Shown here piece after piece: positions 34,493-43,830 of a stretch of DNA of 64,000 bases. The stretch is from Microbispora sp. ZYX-F-249. GTDB taxonomy: Bacteria > Actinomycetota > Actinomycetes > Streptosporangiales > Streptosporangiaceae. A program made the translations under genes and the position numbers. The notes below the pieces were generated by a model that saw nothing but the letters and a program-made list of their open reading frames with translations, did not search any database and was not told where the DNA came from. How positions within the stretch are numbered: position 1 is the first letter of the stretch; every line of letters begins with the position of its first letter. Location: assembly GCF_039649665.1 (NCBI RefSeq), contig NZ_JBDJAW010000007.1, positions 1-64,000 on the forward strand. Reading direction: 5' to 3'.

Positions 34493-35624
34493 TCATGCGC
34501 GGACGAGGTCCTGGAAGGGCCCGCGGACCTCGACGGTCACGGAGGCCGGGGCGGACCGCGCATCGTGTGGTGGACGGCAGGAGAAGTAGAGCCGGTCACC
34601 GGCCGGCGAGATCGAGGGGCCGGCGACGGTCCAGCCGCCCGTGACGCCCGGGAACGGCACCGCCCGGTCCCCGGCAACGAGGGTGATCTCGTCGTCTTCC
34701 CCGCCCCCCGGCCGGCCGGCGGTGTCGTGCGCGACCGTCAGGCGCCCGCGGGCGGCGTCGTACGCCCACACCCGGCCGTCCCCCTCGGTGACGAACCGCA
34801 GCAGGCCGTCGCGGTAGTGGCAGTCACCGCCGCGCGCGAACCTCCTGGCCCCTTTCACCTGTTCGCGCAGCGGCATGTGCCCGGCGAGGGGCACCTGCTC
34901 GCCGAAAGGCACCTGGGCCGTGGCCGGGACCGGCACCCGCTCCCAGGCCACCACATCCTCGCCGGGCGCGCCGGTCATCACATCGAGCACCCCCGTGGTG
35001 AGGTCGCCCCAGTCGTCCGGGCGGAACCGGTACAGACATCCGTCCGGATCCCCTTCCGTGAGGTAGACGACGCCCCGGTCTGGATCGCAGGCCACTCCGC
35101 CGTGGGGGAACAGGCCCATCGCGAGCCGGGGCATGGGAGCGCGCAGGCCGTACGGGTCGCATTCGAAGACCCGTCCGTGCGGCGTCCGCTCGCCCGACAG
35201 CCACGTGTTCCACGGTGTGACGGCGCCGGCCCCGCTGCGGTCGGCGCCGGACAGGACGCGGTAGCCGCCGCGCAGGGTCCCGTCCGGGGCGAAGCGCAGC
35301 GCCGTCACGCCGCCGAGCAGTGGCAGCGCGCAGTTGGACACGTAGATCCAGCCGTCCCCGTCAGGGAAGCACCCGCCGCCGTCCGGGGCGGCGTGCCAGA
35401 CGACTCCCCCGGCCCGCTCCCCCGACCGCGCCACGACCCGGCCGGTGAAGCCCGGGGGGCAGGGCCCGAAGCATCTCGGGCGGAAAGGGGCCGCCCGGAT
35501 CACCCTGTGCGTACGGCACGCTCCGGCCGGGCGGCTCGCGCCCGTCGTCACGGGCGAACGCCGCGCGCCACACCGCTCCCGGAAGCACCGAGAGCTCCGC
35601 CGACCGGACGGAAGTCCCCTGCAC
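34493..35624 (-). pseudogene. PhoX-like (DUF839) phosphatase gene with a frameshift
   Basis: From about 35451 down to 34493 the frame encodes a clear PhoX/DUF839 protein: PGFTGRVVARSGE, WHAAPDGGGCF, DGWIYVSN, VTPWNTWLSGERT, VYLTEGDPDGCLYRF and RLYFSCRPP. Just upstream the N-terminal part (LSVLPGAVWRAAFARDD, then MLRALPPG) continues in another frame. The join lies in a run of six G on the plus strand at 35454-35459; removing one base would join LPPG to FTGRVV. The 5' limit given, a GTG at 35624, is uncertain. It is either a broken gene or a sequencing error. As it stands, translation could only start near a GTG at 35503. Confidence 0.7.
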
Positions 35625-35913
35625 CGCTGACCGCCTCCTCGACCTGCCCCTGGTCGTGCCGGTCCGCCCCCGGCGGGCCGATCGTTGCCGCGCGGCCGTC
35701 GCCCGGACCGGGGGCGTGGCCGCTCCGCTCCCCTTACCCACCCGGCGGCGTCCGACGGGTCTTTCCGTCCCGTGGCCTCGGTGCCGCGTCTTGTCGTGCG
35801 GCTCCACCTCGCGGCGCCCAGTCGACCCGTCCCGCGTGAACGGCGCGAGAAGCGGCATGCCTCCTCAGGACGAACACTTCGGAAACCGTGACGCCGCGAT
35901 GACGGAGACGATG

Positions 35914-35943
35914 TTGACAGTGTCATTGTGACAGTGTCATGGT
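35914..35943 (+). promoter_or_regulatory. Promoter with paired palindromes for the MerR-VWA operon
   Basis: The palindrome TGACAGTGTCA occurs twice, at 35915-35925 and 35929-35939, 14 bases apart, which puts two dimers near the same helix turn. The first overlaps a TTGACA -35 (35914-35919) and the second a CATGGT -10 (35938-35943) with an 18-base gap. The ATG of the MerR-type gene is 6 nt further on, so the mRNA may be leaderless and the regulator is well placed to control itself. Confidence 0.65.
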
Positions 35944-35949
35944 GGTGGC

Positions 35950-37038
35950 ATGAGCGACACCTGGACGATCGGCGAGCTGGCGGAGCGGGCGGCGGCCCTG
36001 CTCGGCGCGGTGCCTCGCGTCTACGGCCAGGAGCAGCGCGCGGACGGCAAGGAGCAGCGCGCAAATGGCAAGGAGCAGCGCGCGGACGGTCCGGAGCCAC
36101 GCGGCAACGGCAGGGTCCGCGAGGTGCCCAACGAACGGCTCATCCGGTGGTACACGACGATCGGGCTGCTCGACCCTCCCCTGGGCAGACGCGGCCGGGT
36201 GGCTCTCTACGGCCGCCGCCACCTGCTCCAGCTCGTGGCGGTGAAGCGCCGCCAGGCGGACGGCCTGTCCATCGCCGACATACAGGCGGAGCTGACGGGT
36301 GCGACCGACGCCATGCTCCAACGCGTCGCGGGGCTCACCGGACCGCCGCCCGCGCCACCCCCCGAGCCGCCGCCGCCCGTGCCGGCGCCCCGGCCAGTGG
36401 TCCCGCCCTCTCCCCCGTCTCCGGCACCGGCACCGGCACCCGGCTGGTGCGGGACGCGGCCGGAGCCTGGCACCGTTCCCGCGACACCGGACGTCGCACG
36501 ACCCTCGGCACGCGATCGCTTCTGGACACGCCCGGCCTCGTCCGCCGCCACGGCGGCCGCCGGTCACTCCGGCACCAGTCACTCCGGCAGCGGGCGCACC
36601 GACCCCAGGCGCACCGACCCCAGGCGCACCGACGCCATGGACCCCGGCACCGCGCGCACCGACACCGCGGATCCCGCTGCCACGCCCGTCTGCGCCGTGC
36701 ATCCGGACACCGTGCTCCCTGACACCGTGCTCCCGGACGCGGTGCATTCGGGCACCGCGCATCCGGGCACCGCGCATCCGGACACCGTGCTCCCGGACAC
36801 CGTGCATCCGGACACGGTGCTTCCGGACGTCGTGCACGGCGTACGGCTCGCACCCGGCGTGACGGTCCTGCTCGACTCGGCCCACCGGGCGCCGGACGGA
36901 CATGAGGTGGCCGCGCTGCGCCGGGCCGCCGCGCCGCTCCTCACCGCGCTCGCCACGCTCGGTCTGGCCGGGCCGTTCCACCGCCCCGACGACACCGCCG
37001 CCTTCGATCCACGCGCTTCCGACACGCTGGAGGGATGA
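35950..37038 (+). CDS. MerR-type regulator with long repetitive linker
   Basis: The 362-residue protein starts with a MerR-like winged helix (TIGELAERAAALLG; then LIRWYTTIGLLDPPLGRRGRVALYG and RRHLLQLVAVKRRQADGLSI). The helix and wing are separated by an inserted repeat of KEQRADG/KEQRANG units at residues 27-47, which is unusual. After residue 115 comes a proline-rich stretch, then many HPDTVLPD/HPGTA-type repeats (about 235-295), and a C-terminal segment VRLAPGVTVLLDSAHRAPDG that may bind an effector or partner. It overlaps no gene; four bases separate it from the VWA gene, so the two form an operon. Confidence 0.85.
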   Translation: MSDTWTIGELAERAAALLGAVPRVYGQEQRADGKEQRANGKEQRADGPEPRGNGRVREVPNERLIRWYTTIGLLDPPLGRRGRVALYGRRHLLQLVAVKRRQADGLSIADIQAELTGATDAMLQRVAGLTGPPPAPPPEPPPPVPAPRPVVPPSPPSPAPAPAPGWCGTRPEPGTVPATPDVARPSARDRFWTRPASSAATAAAGHSGTSHSGSGRTDPRRTDPRRTDAMDPGTARTDTADPAATPVCAVHPDTVLPDTVLPDAVHSGTAHPGTAHPDTVLPDTVHPDTVLPDVVHGVRLAPGVTVLLDSAHRAPDGHEVAALRRAAAPLLTALATLGLAGPFHRPDDTAAFDPRASDTLEG

Positions 37039-37042
37039 CGCC

Positions 37043-39775
37043 ATGACCGTTCCCATCACACCTCTGCGGCCGGAGGAATGCCGGCCCGTGCCGGACGCCG
37101 GGCTCGGCGCGCTGGAGACCGAGAAGGGCAACCTTCCGCTGGAGAGCGTGGACGTCGCCGCCCACCTCACCGGGCTGGTGGCCGGCGTCGAGGTCGTCCA
37201 GACCTTCCGCAACCCCTTCGACGTGTCACTGGAGGCGACGTACGTCTTTCCGCTGCCGCCGCGGGCCGCGGTCACCGCCTTCCGGATGGAGGCGGACGAC
37301 CGGGTGATCGACGGCGTGCTCAAGGAGCGCGGGCAGGCACGGGCCGACTACGACCGCGCGCTCGCCGAGGGCAGACGTGCGGCGATCGCCGAGGAAGACC
37401 GGCCCGACGTGTTCACGATCAGGGTCGGCAACATTGTTCCCGGAGAGCGGGTGGTCGTCCGTCTCACGCTGAGCCAGCCCCTCCCGTTCGAGGACGGCGC
37501 CGCGGAGTTCCGCTTCCCGCTGGTCGTGGCGCCCCGCTACATCCCCGGAGCTCCGCTGCCGGGGCCCGCGGCCGGCGACGGGGTGTCTCCCGACACCGGC
37601 GCGGTGCCCGACGCCTCCCGGATCACGCCGCCCGTCCTGCTTCCCGGTTTCCCCTATCCGGTACGGCTCTCGCTCGCGACGACGATCGATCCCGCCGGTC
37701 TCGGCTTGCGGGAGGTCCGTTCCAGCCTGCACGAGGTCGACCGGGAGGGCGACACGATCAGGCTGCGGCCCGGCGAGCGGCTCGACCGCGACTTCATCCT
37801 GCGTCTGGCGTTCGACGCCTCCTCGTCGCTCGCGCTCGTCCCCGACCACGCCACGGGCGGCACCATGGGTAACGCCACGGACGCCGGCCCAGCCGAGAAA
37901 GGCACGACCGGCGAGGACACGACCGGCGGCGGGCGGGGACCCGCGGTGAACGCGGTGAACGCGGTGAACGCGGTCAGTGCGGCGGACGCGGCGGACGCCC
38001 AGGGGACCTTCGTGCTGACCCTGCTGCCGCCGCCGCTGGACATCAGCCGGAGCGCCCCCCGGGACGTCGTCCTGCTGCTCGACCGCTCCGGCAGCATGAC
38101 GGGCTGGAAGATGGTGGCCGCGCGGCGCGCCGCGGCCCGGATCGTCGACACGCTGACGCGGCACGACCGGTTCGCCGTGCTCTCGTTCGACTCCGTGGTG
38201 GAGCGTGCCTTCTCCGGCGGCTTGGTGGAGGCGAGCGACCGCAACCGGTATCGCGCCGTCGAGCACCTGTCCAGGCTCGACGCCCGTGGGGGCACGGAAA
38301 TGCTCGCGCCCCTGGAGGAGGCGCTGCGGCTGCTCGACGGACGCGACGCGCCCGCTCGCGGACACGCCACCGGCTCGGACTCGGGCGACCACGACCGGTT
38401 CCGCGAGGACGAGCGGCCCGGCGAAGCCGGTCGGTCCGGCGAGCAGGCACACGATCGGGTGCTCGTCCTGGTGACCGACGGCCAGGTGGGCAACGAGGAC
38501 GAGATCCTCGAACGCGTCGGCGCCGGGCTCCACGGCATCCGTGTGCACACCGTGGGCATCGACCGGGCGGTGAACGCGGGATTCCTCGGGCGGCTGGCCC
38601 TGCTCGGTTCGGGCCGGTGCGAGCTGGTCGAGTCGGAGGACCGGCTCGACGCGGCGATGGAGCACATCCACCGCCGCATCGGCTCGCCGCTGGTGACGGA
38701 CATCACGGTGCGGGCGGAAGGCATGGATCTCGTGGCGGACACCGTCACGCATGCCGGTTCCCTCTACCCGGGCGTTCCTCTGGTGGTGAGCGGGCGTTAC
38801 CGGGGACGGCGGCCCGCCGGAGCCCTCACCGTGCACGGCCGCACCGCCGACGGCCGCCCCTGGGAGGAGCGGGTCGAGGGTGGCCCCGCCCACGACCCCG
38901 CTGCCCGGGCGGTGTGGGCGCGGGCCCATCTGCGCGGCCTGGAGGACCGGTACGCCACGGGTGACCATGCCCTCGAACAGCGGATCATCGACACCTCGCT
39001 GCGTTTCGGCGTGCTGTGCCGCTTCACCGCCTTCGTGGCCGTCGACACTCGCGTCACCGGCGAGGGCGGCCCGGAGCATCGCGTGATCCAGCCGGTCGAA
39101 CCGCCGAGCGGCTGGGAGATGCCGACCGCGATGCCGATGATGGTCGCGGGCGCGCCGATGATGGCGAGGATGGCCTCCTTCACGGCCGGACCGGAGACCG
39201 CCCCCGGCTCGGCGGCGGACCTGACCGTCGCAGCGCCCCCGCCGCCAGCCGCGCCTCCCGCCCCGCCTTATGCCGCCGCACCCGCACCGCCGCGACGGGC
39301 GGCGCGCGGGTTCTCCGTCGGCGGCTCGCGCGGGTTCTCCCCGGGCGGGTTCCTCCCGCATCCCGGCGAGGGGAGGGCACCGGTCACGGACTTCGAGGGG
39401 ATTCGGCCCCTGCTGTCGGAGGAGCTCGCGAAACTGCGCCAGGCGGAGTCGCTGCCCGAGCGGGACCGGCGGCGCTATCTGGCGGATCTCGCCAGCCGGC
39501 TGCGCGTCGTCGCCCAGATGGCGGGCGGTCACGCGGATCTCGCCGCGCTCGCCGACGACCTGGAGAGGGCCGAGTGGGCCGAGGTCTCCCTCGGCGACCT
39601 CTGGCGGCGGGCTGCCGACCTGCTGACCGCTCTGACCGTCGGCCCCGGGTCCACGCCTCCGGGCTCCGTCGCCCCGGGGTCCGTCGCCCCGGGTTCCGTA
39701 TCCCCGGGTTCCGCGTCTCCCGGCTCCGCTTCCGGCGCGAAGGAAGGCCGGCGTCCCTTCTGGAAGCGATCGTGA
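37043..39775 (+). CDS. VIT and von Willebrand A domain protein
   Basis: This 910-residue protein has an N-terminal VIT domain (about 30-150: VAAHLTGLVAGVEVVQTFRNPFDVSLEATYVFPLPP, in pieces), a VWA domain from about 345 with the metal-binding DRSGSM site, TEM and LVTDGQVGNE, and a C-terminal part with a proline-alanine stretch and a helical segment LLSEELAKLRQAESLPERDR. It ends in PGSV/PGSA repeats. No signal peptide or membrane segment is visible, so it is probably cytosolic. VIT-VWA proteins resemble inter-alpha-trypsin inhibitor heavy chains; the bacterial role is not known. GGAGGG precedes the ATG. It is cotranscribed with its MerR-type partner. Confidence 0.9.
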   Translation: MTVPITPLRPEECRPVPDAGLGALETEKGNLPLESVDVAAHLTGLVAGVEVVQTFRNPFDVSLEATYVFPLPPRAAVTAFRMEADDRVIDGVLKERGQARADYDRALAEGRRAAIAEEDRPDVFTIRVGNIVPGERVVVRLTLSQPLPFEDGAAEFRFPLVVAPRYIPGAPLPGPAAGDGVSPDTGAVPDASRITPPVLLPGFPYPVRLSLATTIDPAGLGLREVRSSLHEVDREGDTIRLRPGERLDRDFILRLAFDASSSLALVPDHATGGTMGNATDAGPAEKGTTGEDTTGGGRGPAVNAVNAVNAVSAADAADAQGTFVLTLLPPPLDISRSAPRDVVLLLDRSGSMTGWKMVAARRAAARIVDTLTRHDRFAVLSFDSVVERAFSGGLVEASDRNRYRAVEHLSRLDARGGTEMLAPLEEALRLLDGRDAPARGHATGSDSGDHDRFREDERPGEAGRSGEQAHDRVLVLVTDGQVGNEDEILERVGAGLHGIRVHTVGIDRAVNAGFLGRLALLGSGRCELVESEDRLDAAMEHIHRRIGSPLVTDITVRAEGMDLVADTVTHAGSLYPGVPLVVSGRYRGRRPAGALTVHGRTADGRPWEERVEGGPAHDPAARAVWARAHLRGLEDRYATGDHALEQRIIDTSLRFGVLCRFTAFVAVDTRVTGEGGPEHRVIQPVEPPSGWEMPTAMPMMVAGAPMMARMASFTAGPETAPGSAADLTVAAPPPPAAPPAPPYAAAPAPPRRAARGFSVGGSRGFSPGGFLPHPGEGRAPVTDFEGIRPLLSEELAKLRQAESLPERDRRRYLADLASRLRVVAQMAGGHADLAALADDLERAEWAEVSLGDLWRRAADLLTALTVGPGSTPPGSVAPGSVAPGSVSPGSASPGSASGAKEGRRPFWKRS

Positions 39776-39815
39776 GACGGCGCCGGGTGTGGTGTCCCTG
39801 ACGGGAAGAAACCAG

Positions 39816-39855
39816 CGCGGCCGGGACACCGGCGGGAATGCCGGTCCCGGCCGCG
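39816..39855 (+). terminator. Terminator hairpin of the MerR-VWA operon
   Basis: A 12-bp stem, CGCGGCCGGGAC with its complement, contains an inner CCGGC/GCCGG stem. It begins 40 bases after the VWA gene stop and has no T-run. Confidence 0.65.
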
Positions 39856-40184
39856 TCGGTCCGGGTTCCGCTGTGGGCGAAGCCCTCAGGAGGGTTCGGG
39901 TAGGCGGATGACGTCGGACGGCGGGGTGGGCGCGGGACGCCGCGGCTCCCTCACCCCTCCCGTGTCGGGCCGGTCGTCGCGTCCACCTGCGGGGACGGGA
40001 GACCGGCGGTGCAGCAACCGTTTGACGAGCCCTTTGAGCCCCATGTGCCGCCAACGCCCGGGGCCGTCGATCGGTTCCTTCGCCCCGGCCCACCCGCGCG
40101 ACAGCACCACCCGGCGTGCCGAGGCCGGGCGTTTGGATGGCGGCGAGAGCCGGTGCAGCGGACCGCGAACGCTGGAGTCGGCGG

Positions 40185-40228
40185 CCGCCACCCGGCTCGG
40201 ACAGACCGCCACCCGGCTCGGACAGACC
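40185..40228. repeat. Tandem 21-bp repeat before the homocysteine methyltransferase gene
   Basis: CCGCCACCCGGCTCGGACAG and the following bases occur twice in tandem with a 21-base period (40185-40207 and 40206-40228). The second copy ends 19 bases before the TAATGT -10, so it covers the -35 area and could bind a regulator. The rest of the 485-base gap back to the VWA gene holds only the terminator and no convincing gene. Confidence 0.6.
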
Positions 40229-40246
40229 GTCGCCTGCCCGGACACG

Positions 40247-40252
40247 TAATGT
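40247..40252 (+). promoter_or_regulatory. -10 element (TAATGT) of the homocysteine methyltransferase gene
   Basis: TAATGT ends 8 nt before the ATG at 40261. It contains the upstream ATG (40249), so that earlier codon is unlikely to be used and a leaderless mRNA from 40261 is favoured. Confidence 0.5.
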
Positions 40253-40260
40253 TGCCCGAT

Positions 40261-41115
40261 ATGAACCCAATCGTCCTTGACGGCGGTCTCGCCACCCACC
40301 TGGAGACACTCGGCTGCGACCTGAGCGACGACCTGTGGTCGGCACGGCTGCTCGCCGACGATCCCGGCGTCATCCGCCAGGCCCATCTCGACTACTTCCG
40401 GGCCGGGGCCGGTGTCGCCACCACGGCGAGCTATCAGGCGAGCGTCCCCGGGTTCGCCCGGCACGGCCTCACGCCCCGGGAAGCCCGCGATCTCATCCGG
40501 CTGTCGGTGCGGCTCGCCGTACAGGCGAGGGACGAGGCCGGGCACGGGCTCGTCGCCGCGAGCGTCGGGCCGTACGGCGCCTACCTGGCCAACGGCGCGG
40601 AGTACACCGGTGACTACGACCTGGACGAGGACGGCCTGGCCTGCTGGCACCGGGAACGGTTCGAGCTCCTCGCAGAGGCCGGAGCCGACCTGCTGGCGTG
40701 CGAGACGATCCCCTCACACGCCGAGGCGCGGGCGCTCGCGAGGCTCCTGCGCGAGACGCCGTCCGTGCGGGCGTGGGTCACCTTCTCCTGCCGGGACGGC
40801 GAGCACGTCAGCGACGGAACGCCGTTCGAGGAGTGCGCGGCGGTCTTCGCGGAGCTTCCCCAGGTGGCCGGCGTGGGCGTGAACTGCACCGCGCCGCGGT
40901 TCGTACCCGAGCTGATCAAGCACGGAGCGTCGATCGTCTACCCTAACTCCGGCGAGACCTGGGACGCCGTGAACCGGCGCTGGCTGGGCCTCGCCGATCC
41001 CGCCGAGTTCGGCAGGGCGGCGGCCGGGTGGGCCGCGCTCGGCGCCCGCTACGTGGGCGGCTGCTGCCGCACCACCCCGGCCCACATCCGCGAGATCCGC
41101 GCACACCTCTCCTGA
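40261..41115 (+). CDS. mmuM: Homocysteine S-methyltransferase
   Basis: The enzyme moves a methyl group from S-methylmethionine (or S-adenosylmethionine) to homocysteine. The 284-residue barrel protein has the family blocks VLDGGLATHLE at residue 5, ASYQAS near 58, SVGPYGAYLANGAEYTGDY near 101, and the zinc ligands: Cys in GVNCTAP near 212 and the CysCys pair in VGGCCRTTP near 266. With metF elsewhere in the window it offers a folate-independent route to methionine. Translation probably starts at this ATG on a leaderless transcript. Confidence 0.9.
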   Translation: MNPIVLDGGLATHLETLGCDLSDDLWSARLLADDPGVIRQAHLDYFRAGAGVATTASYQASVPGFARHGLTPREARDLIRLSVRLAVQARDEAGHGLVAASVGPYGAYLANGAEYTGDYDLDEDGLACWHRERFELLAEAGADLLACETIPSHAEARALARLLRETPSVRAWVTFSCRDGEHVSDGTPFEECAAVFAELPQVAGVGVNCTAPRFVPELIKHGASIVYPNSGETWDAVNRRWLGLADPAEFGRAAAGWAALGARYVGGCCRTTPAHIREIRAHLS

Positions 41116-41194
41116 GCACCCCCGCCTGAATACCCCGCCCGAGCGCATCCGCCGTGGGCCGACCGGGTCGGGGGAGTCGCACCGGCGGGCGGGG

Positions 41195-42733
41195 TCAGCC
41201 CATGGCGCCCGAACCCTCGGTGCTCCGCGAGGCGAGCGGGATCTCCTTGAGGAAGAGTGCCACGATCAGCGCGAGGGCGACGAAGGGCAGGCTGGCGAGG
41301 AACACGTCGTCGATCGCGCCGGTGAACGCGACCAGCACGTGGTCCTTGACCGGCTGCGGCAGCCGCTGGATCGCCTGCACGTTGTTGGCGTCCACGCGCC
41401 CCGGCGGCATCCTGCCGCCGAACTCCGCGGCCAGGTGATGGGCGAGCCGGTTGGTGAGCACCGCACCCATGATCGCCGTGCCGATGGCGGCGCCCATCAT
41501 GCGGAAGAACGTCGCCGAGCTCGTCGCCACGCCCATGTCGCCGCGCTCCACGGCGTTCTGGATCGCCGTGACGATCGTCTGCATGGTGAAGCCGAGCCCG
41601 GCGCCGAAGAGGTACGCGTAGACCGCCACCTGCCAGTACGCCGTGTCCACCTTGATCGTGGACAGCAGCCACATGGCCACCAGGAGGACCGCCCCGCCCA
41701 GGATCGGGAAGATCTTGTATCGGCCCGTGCGGCTCATCAGCTGCCCGGAGACGATCGACGTGGAGAAGATGCCGAAGACCGCCGGCAGCAGCGCCAGGCC
41801 CGACACGGTCGGCGACATGCCCTGGACCGCCTGGAGATAGACCGGCAGGAAGATCATGCCGCCGAACATCGCCAGGCCCGACAGGAAGCCGAAGCTGTTG
41901 CCGACGCTGAAGATCTTGTTGCGGAACAGCCGCATCGGCAGGATCGGCTCGGCCGCCCGGAGTTCGACGAACACGAACAGAGCCGCGAGCGCCACGAACC
42001 CGCTGAGCAGGGCCAGCGGGCCGGGCGCGGTCCAGCCGAACTCGCCCCCCGCCCAGTCGAGGTAGAGCAGGAAGCACGACACACCGGCCACGATCAGCGC
42101 CGCGCCCAGGTAGTCGATGCGGTGGCTGCGGCGGGTGAAGGGGATGCGCAGCGCCATGGAGGTCACGACGAGCGAGATCAGCCCGATCGGCAGGTTGATC
42201 CAGAAGATCCACCGCCAGCCGGGCCCGTCGGTGAAGAAACCGCCGAGCAGCGGCCCGGCGACGCTGGAGGTGCCCCAGACGGCGCCGAAGTAGCCCTGAT
42301 AGCGGCCGCGCTCACGTGGCGGGATGACATCGCCGATGATGCTGAACGCCAGTGCCATCAGACCACCGCCGCCCAGGCCCTGAATCGCCCGGAACCCGAT
42401 GAGCTGGCCGATGTCCTGGCTCAGCCCGGCCAGCACCGAGCCGAGCAGGAAGATGCCGATGGCGGTCTGGAAGATGATCCGCCGGCCGTACAGGTCGGAG
42501 ATCTTGCCCCACAGCGGGGTCGCCGCGGTCGAGGTGAGCAGATAGGCGGTGACCACCCACGACAGCTTGTCGAGGCCGCCGAGCTCGCTGACGATGCGCG
42601 GCAGGGCCGTGCCGACGATGCTCTGGTCGAGGGCGGCCAGCAGCATCCCGGCGGCCACCCCGGAGAGCACGACCAGGATCTGGCGGTGCGGCAGGTATCC
42701 GGGAGCGGCCTGCCGTTCCTCACGGACGCTCAT
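41195..42733 (-). CDS. DHA2-family (EmrB/QacA) multidrug exporter
   Basis: This 512-residue transporter of the major facilitator superfamily has the 14-helix layout of proton-coupled drug exporters. Early motifs are [13 protein letters not shown] near residue 37, which includes the D1 motif, and [10 protein letters not shown], the A motif, near 80. The motif C region [18 protein letters not shown] is near 148. The ATG at 42733 is preceded by a G-rich ribosome site; the longer frame upstream is unlikely. No regulator gene lies beside it. Its substrate is unknown. Confidence 0.9.
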   Translation of the reverse strand: MSVREERQAAPGYLPHRQILVVLSGVAAGMLLAALDQSIVGTALPRIVSELGGLDKLSWVVTAYLLTSTAATPLWGKISDLYGRRIIFQTAIGIFLLGSVLAGLSQDIGQLIGFRAIQGLGGGGLMALAFSIIGDVIPPRERGRYQGYFGAVWGTSSVAGPLLGGFFTDGPGWRWIFWINLPIGLISLVVTSMALRIPFTRRSHRIDYLGAALIVAGVSCFLLYLDWAGGEFGWTAPGPLALLSGFVALAALFVFVELRAAEPILPMRLFRNKIFSVGNSFGFLSGLAMFGGMIFLPVYLQAVQGMSPTVSGLALLPAVFGIFSTSIVSGQLMSRTGRYKIFPILGGAVLLVAMWLLSTIKVDTAYWQVAVYAYLFGAGLGFTMQTIVTAIQNAVERGDMGVATSSATFFRMMGAAIGTAIMGAVLTNRLAHHLAAEFGGRMPPGRVDANNVQAIQRLPQPVKDHVLVAFTGAIDDVFLASLPFVALALIVALFLKEIPLASRSTEGSGAMG

Positions 42734-42941
42734 GCCGCCCCCTCCCCCGACGGCTCGGGCCGCGTCGTGCCGGCGGCGCGCAGGTGAGCCGGCCGAATCG
42801 CGCTGCGCCCACAAAATCGCTCGCTCATGCGGCGCACTCGCCGGTGCCGGGGATCCGGCGTCTTCCGAGAGGCGGGCACGGGCGCGTCGGGGCCCCGGGC
42901 GGGGCCCACGGGTGGTACCTGCGTGCTGGCATGTTGTGCGC

Positions 42942-43010
42942 CTTCCGATCCGGACGACGTGTCTTTACGTGCGCGGCGGACAACGCCACGTTACCCGTCC
43001 GGTCCGGAAG
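42942..43010. repeat. Long inverted repeat in the exporter promoter region
   Basis: CTTCCGATCCGGAC (42942-42955) and GTCCGGTCCGGAAG (42997-43010) are inverted copies with two mismatches and 41 bases between. The pair lies just downstream of plsC and upstream of the exporter gene, in a 279-base gap. It could end plsC transcription or bind a regulator of the exporter. Confidence 0.35.
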
Positions 43011-43012
43011 TA

Positions 43013-43711
43013 TTAGGAATTCTCGCGAGCCGCCCTGGTCATTTCCGTCTTGGCCGCCGCGGCGTACTTGTCGACGTACTCCTGGCCCGACAGCTCCATC
43101 AGCGCGTACATGATTTCGTCGGTGACCGCGCGCAGCACCAGGCGGTCGTTTTCCATGCCGTAGTAGCGGGAGAAGTCGAGGGGCTTTCCGTACCGGACGC
43201 CAGGGCGGATGCCGAACTTGGGGATCGGCCGGCCGGGGGGCATCATCTCGAACGTGTTGACCATCGCCCACGGGATCACCGGTGCGCGGGACTCCAGGGC
43301 GAGCCGCGCCACGCCGGTCTTGCCCTTGTAGAGACGCCCGTCGGGCGAGCGGGTGCCCTCCGGGTAGATGCCGAGCACCTGGTTCTCCTTGAGGATGCGC
43401 AGGCCGGTGCGGAGCGCCGCCTCGCTCGCCTTTCCGCCGGAGCGGTCGATGGGCACGGTGCCGACGCCGGAGAAGAACGCGCGGCTCACCAGCCCCTTGA
43501 CCCCGCGTCCGGTGAAGTACTCCGCCTTGCCCAGAGAAATGACCTTGCGCGGCAGGAATCCGGCCCCGAAGAAGTGGTCGGCGAACGACAGGTGGTTGCC
43601 GGCCAGAATGACCGGACCCTCCTTCGGCACGTTCTCCACCCCTTCTGCCCAGGGGCGGAACACGAAGCGGAGGATCGGCCAGATGATGGCCTTGACCACC
43701 CAGTAGAACAC
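43013..43711 (-). CDS. plsC: 1-acyl-sn-glycerol-3-phosphate acyltransferase
   Basis: PlsC adds the second acyl chain to lysophosphatidic acid at the membrane. The 232-residue protein has the catalytic HX4D motif in GNHLSFADH near residue 38, the phosphate-contacting YPEGTRSPDG near 115 and VPIDRSGG near 86. A hydrophobic N-terminus (FYWVVKAIIWPILRFV) fits membrane attachment. The GTG start is at 43711. It diverges from the esterase gene. Confidence 0.92.
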   Translation of the reverse strand: MFYWVVKAIIWPILRFVFRPWAEGVENVPKEGPVILAGNHLSFADHFFGAGFLPRKVISLGKAEYFTGRGVKGLVSRAFFSGVGTVPIDRSGGKASEAALRTGLRILKENQVLGIYPEGTRSPDGRLYKGKTGVARLALESRAPVIPWAMVNTFEMMPPGRPIPKFGIRPGVRYGKPLDFSRYYGMENDRLVLRAVTDEIMYALMELSGQEYVDKYAAAAKTEMTRAARENS

Positions 43712-43763
43712 TCGGGCACCCCCCTCGGCTCAGATGTGCAGTCATCTTCGCACGCCCAGCCCT

Positions 43764-43791
43764 CTCGCACTAACGCTGACCAACGTGCGAG
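43764..43791. repeat. Inverted repeat between plsC and the esterase gene
   Basis: CTCGCAC (43764-43770) and GTGCGAG (43785-43791) are perfect inverted copies 14 bases apart, centred in a 119-base divergent promoter region. An operator serving one or both genes is possible. Confidence 0.35.
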
Positions 43792-43830
43792 TATCGGGCG
43801 GAACACGCCACCGTTTCGCGGAGGTCTCCC

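Noticed and set aside
34493..36100. Single intact 535-residue protein in the PhoX-like frame
   Set aside because: The first 190 codons are Arg/Pro-rich shadow sequence that overlaps the MerR promoter and coding start on the other strand; only the part after about 35503 is supported.
39886..40044. Possible 52-residue minus-strand protein beginning MGLKGLVKRLLHRR
   Set aside because: The N-terminus is amphipathic, but there is no ribosome site or -10 at the right distance, and the rest is Pro/Arg-rich low-complexity sequence.
37226..40345. Reverse frame of 1039 codons opposite the VWA gene
   Set aside because: Despite its length it has no domain, no ribosome site and strongly biased composition, whereas the plus strand has clear VIT and VWA motifs.
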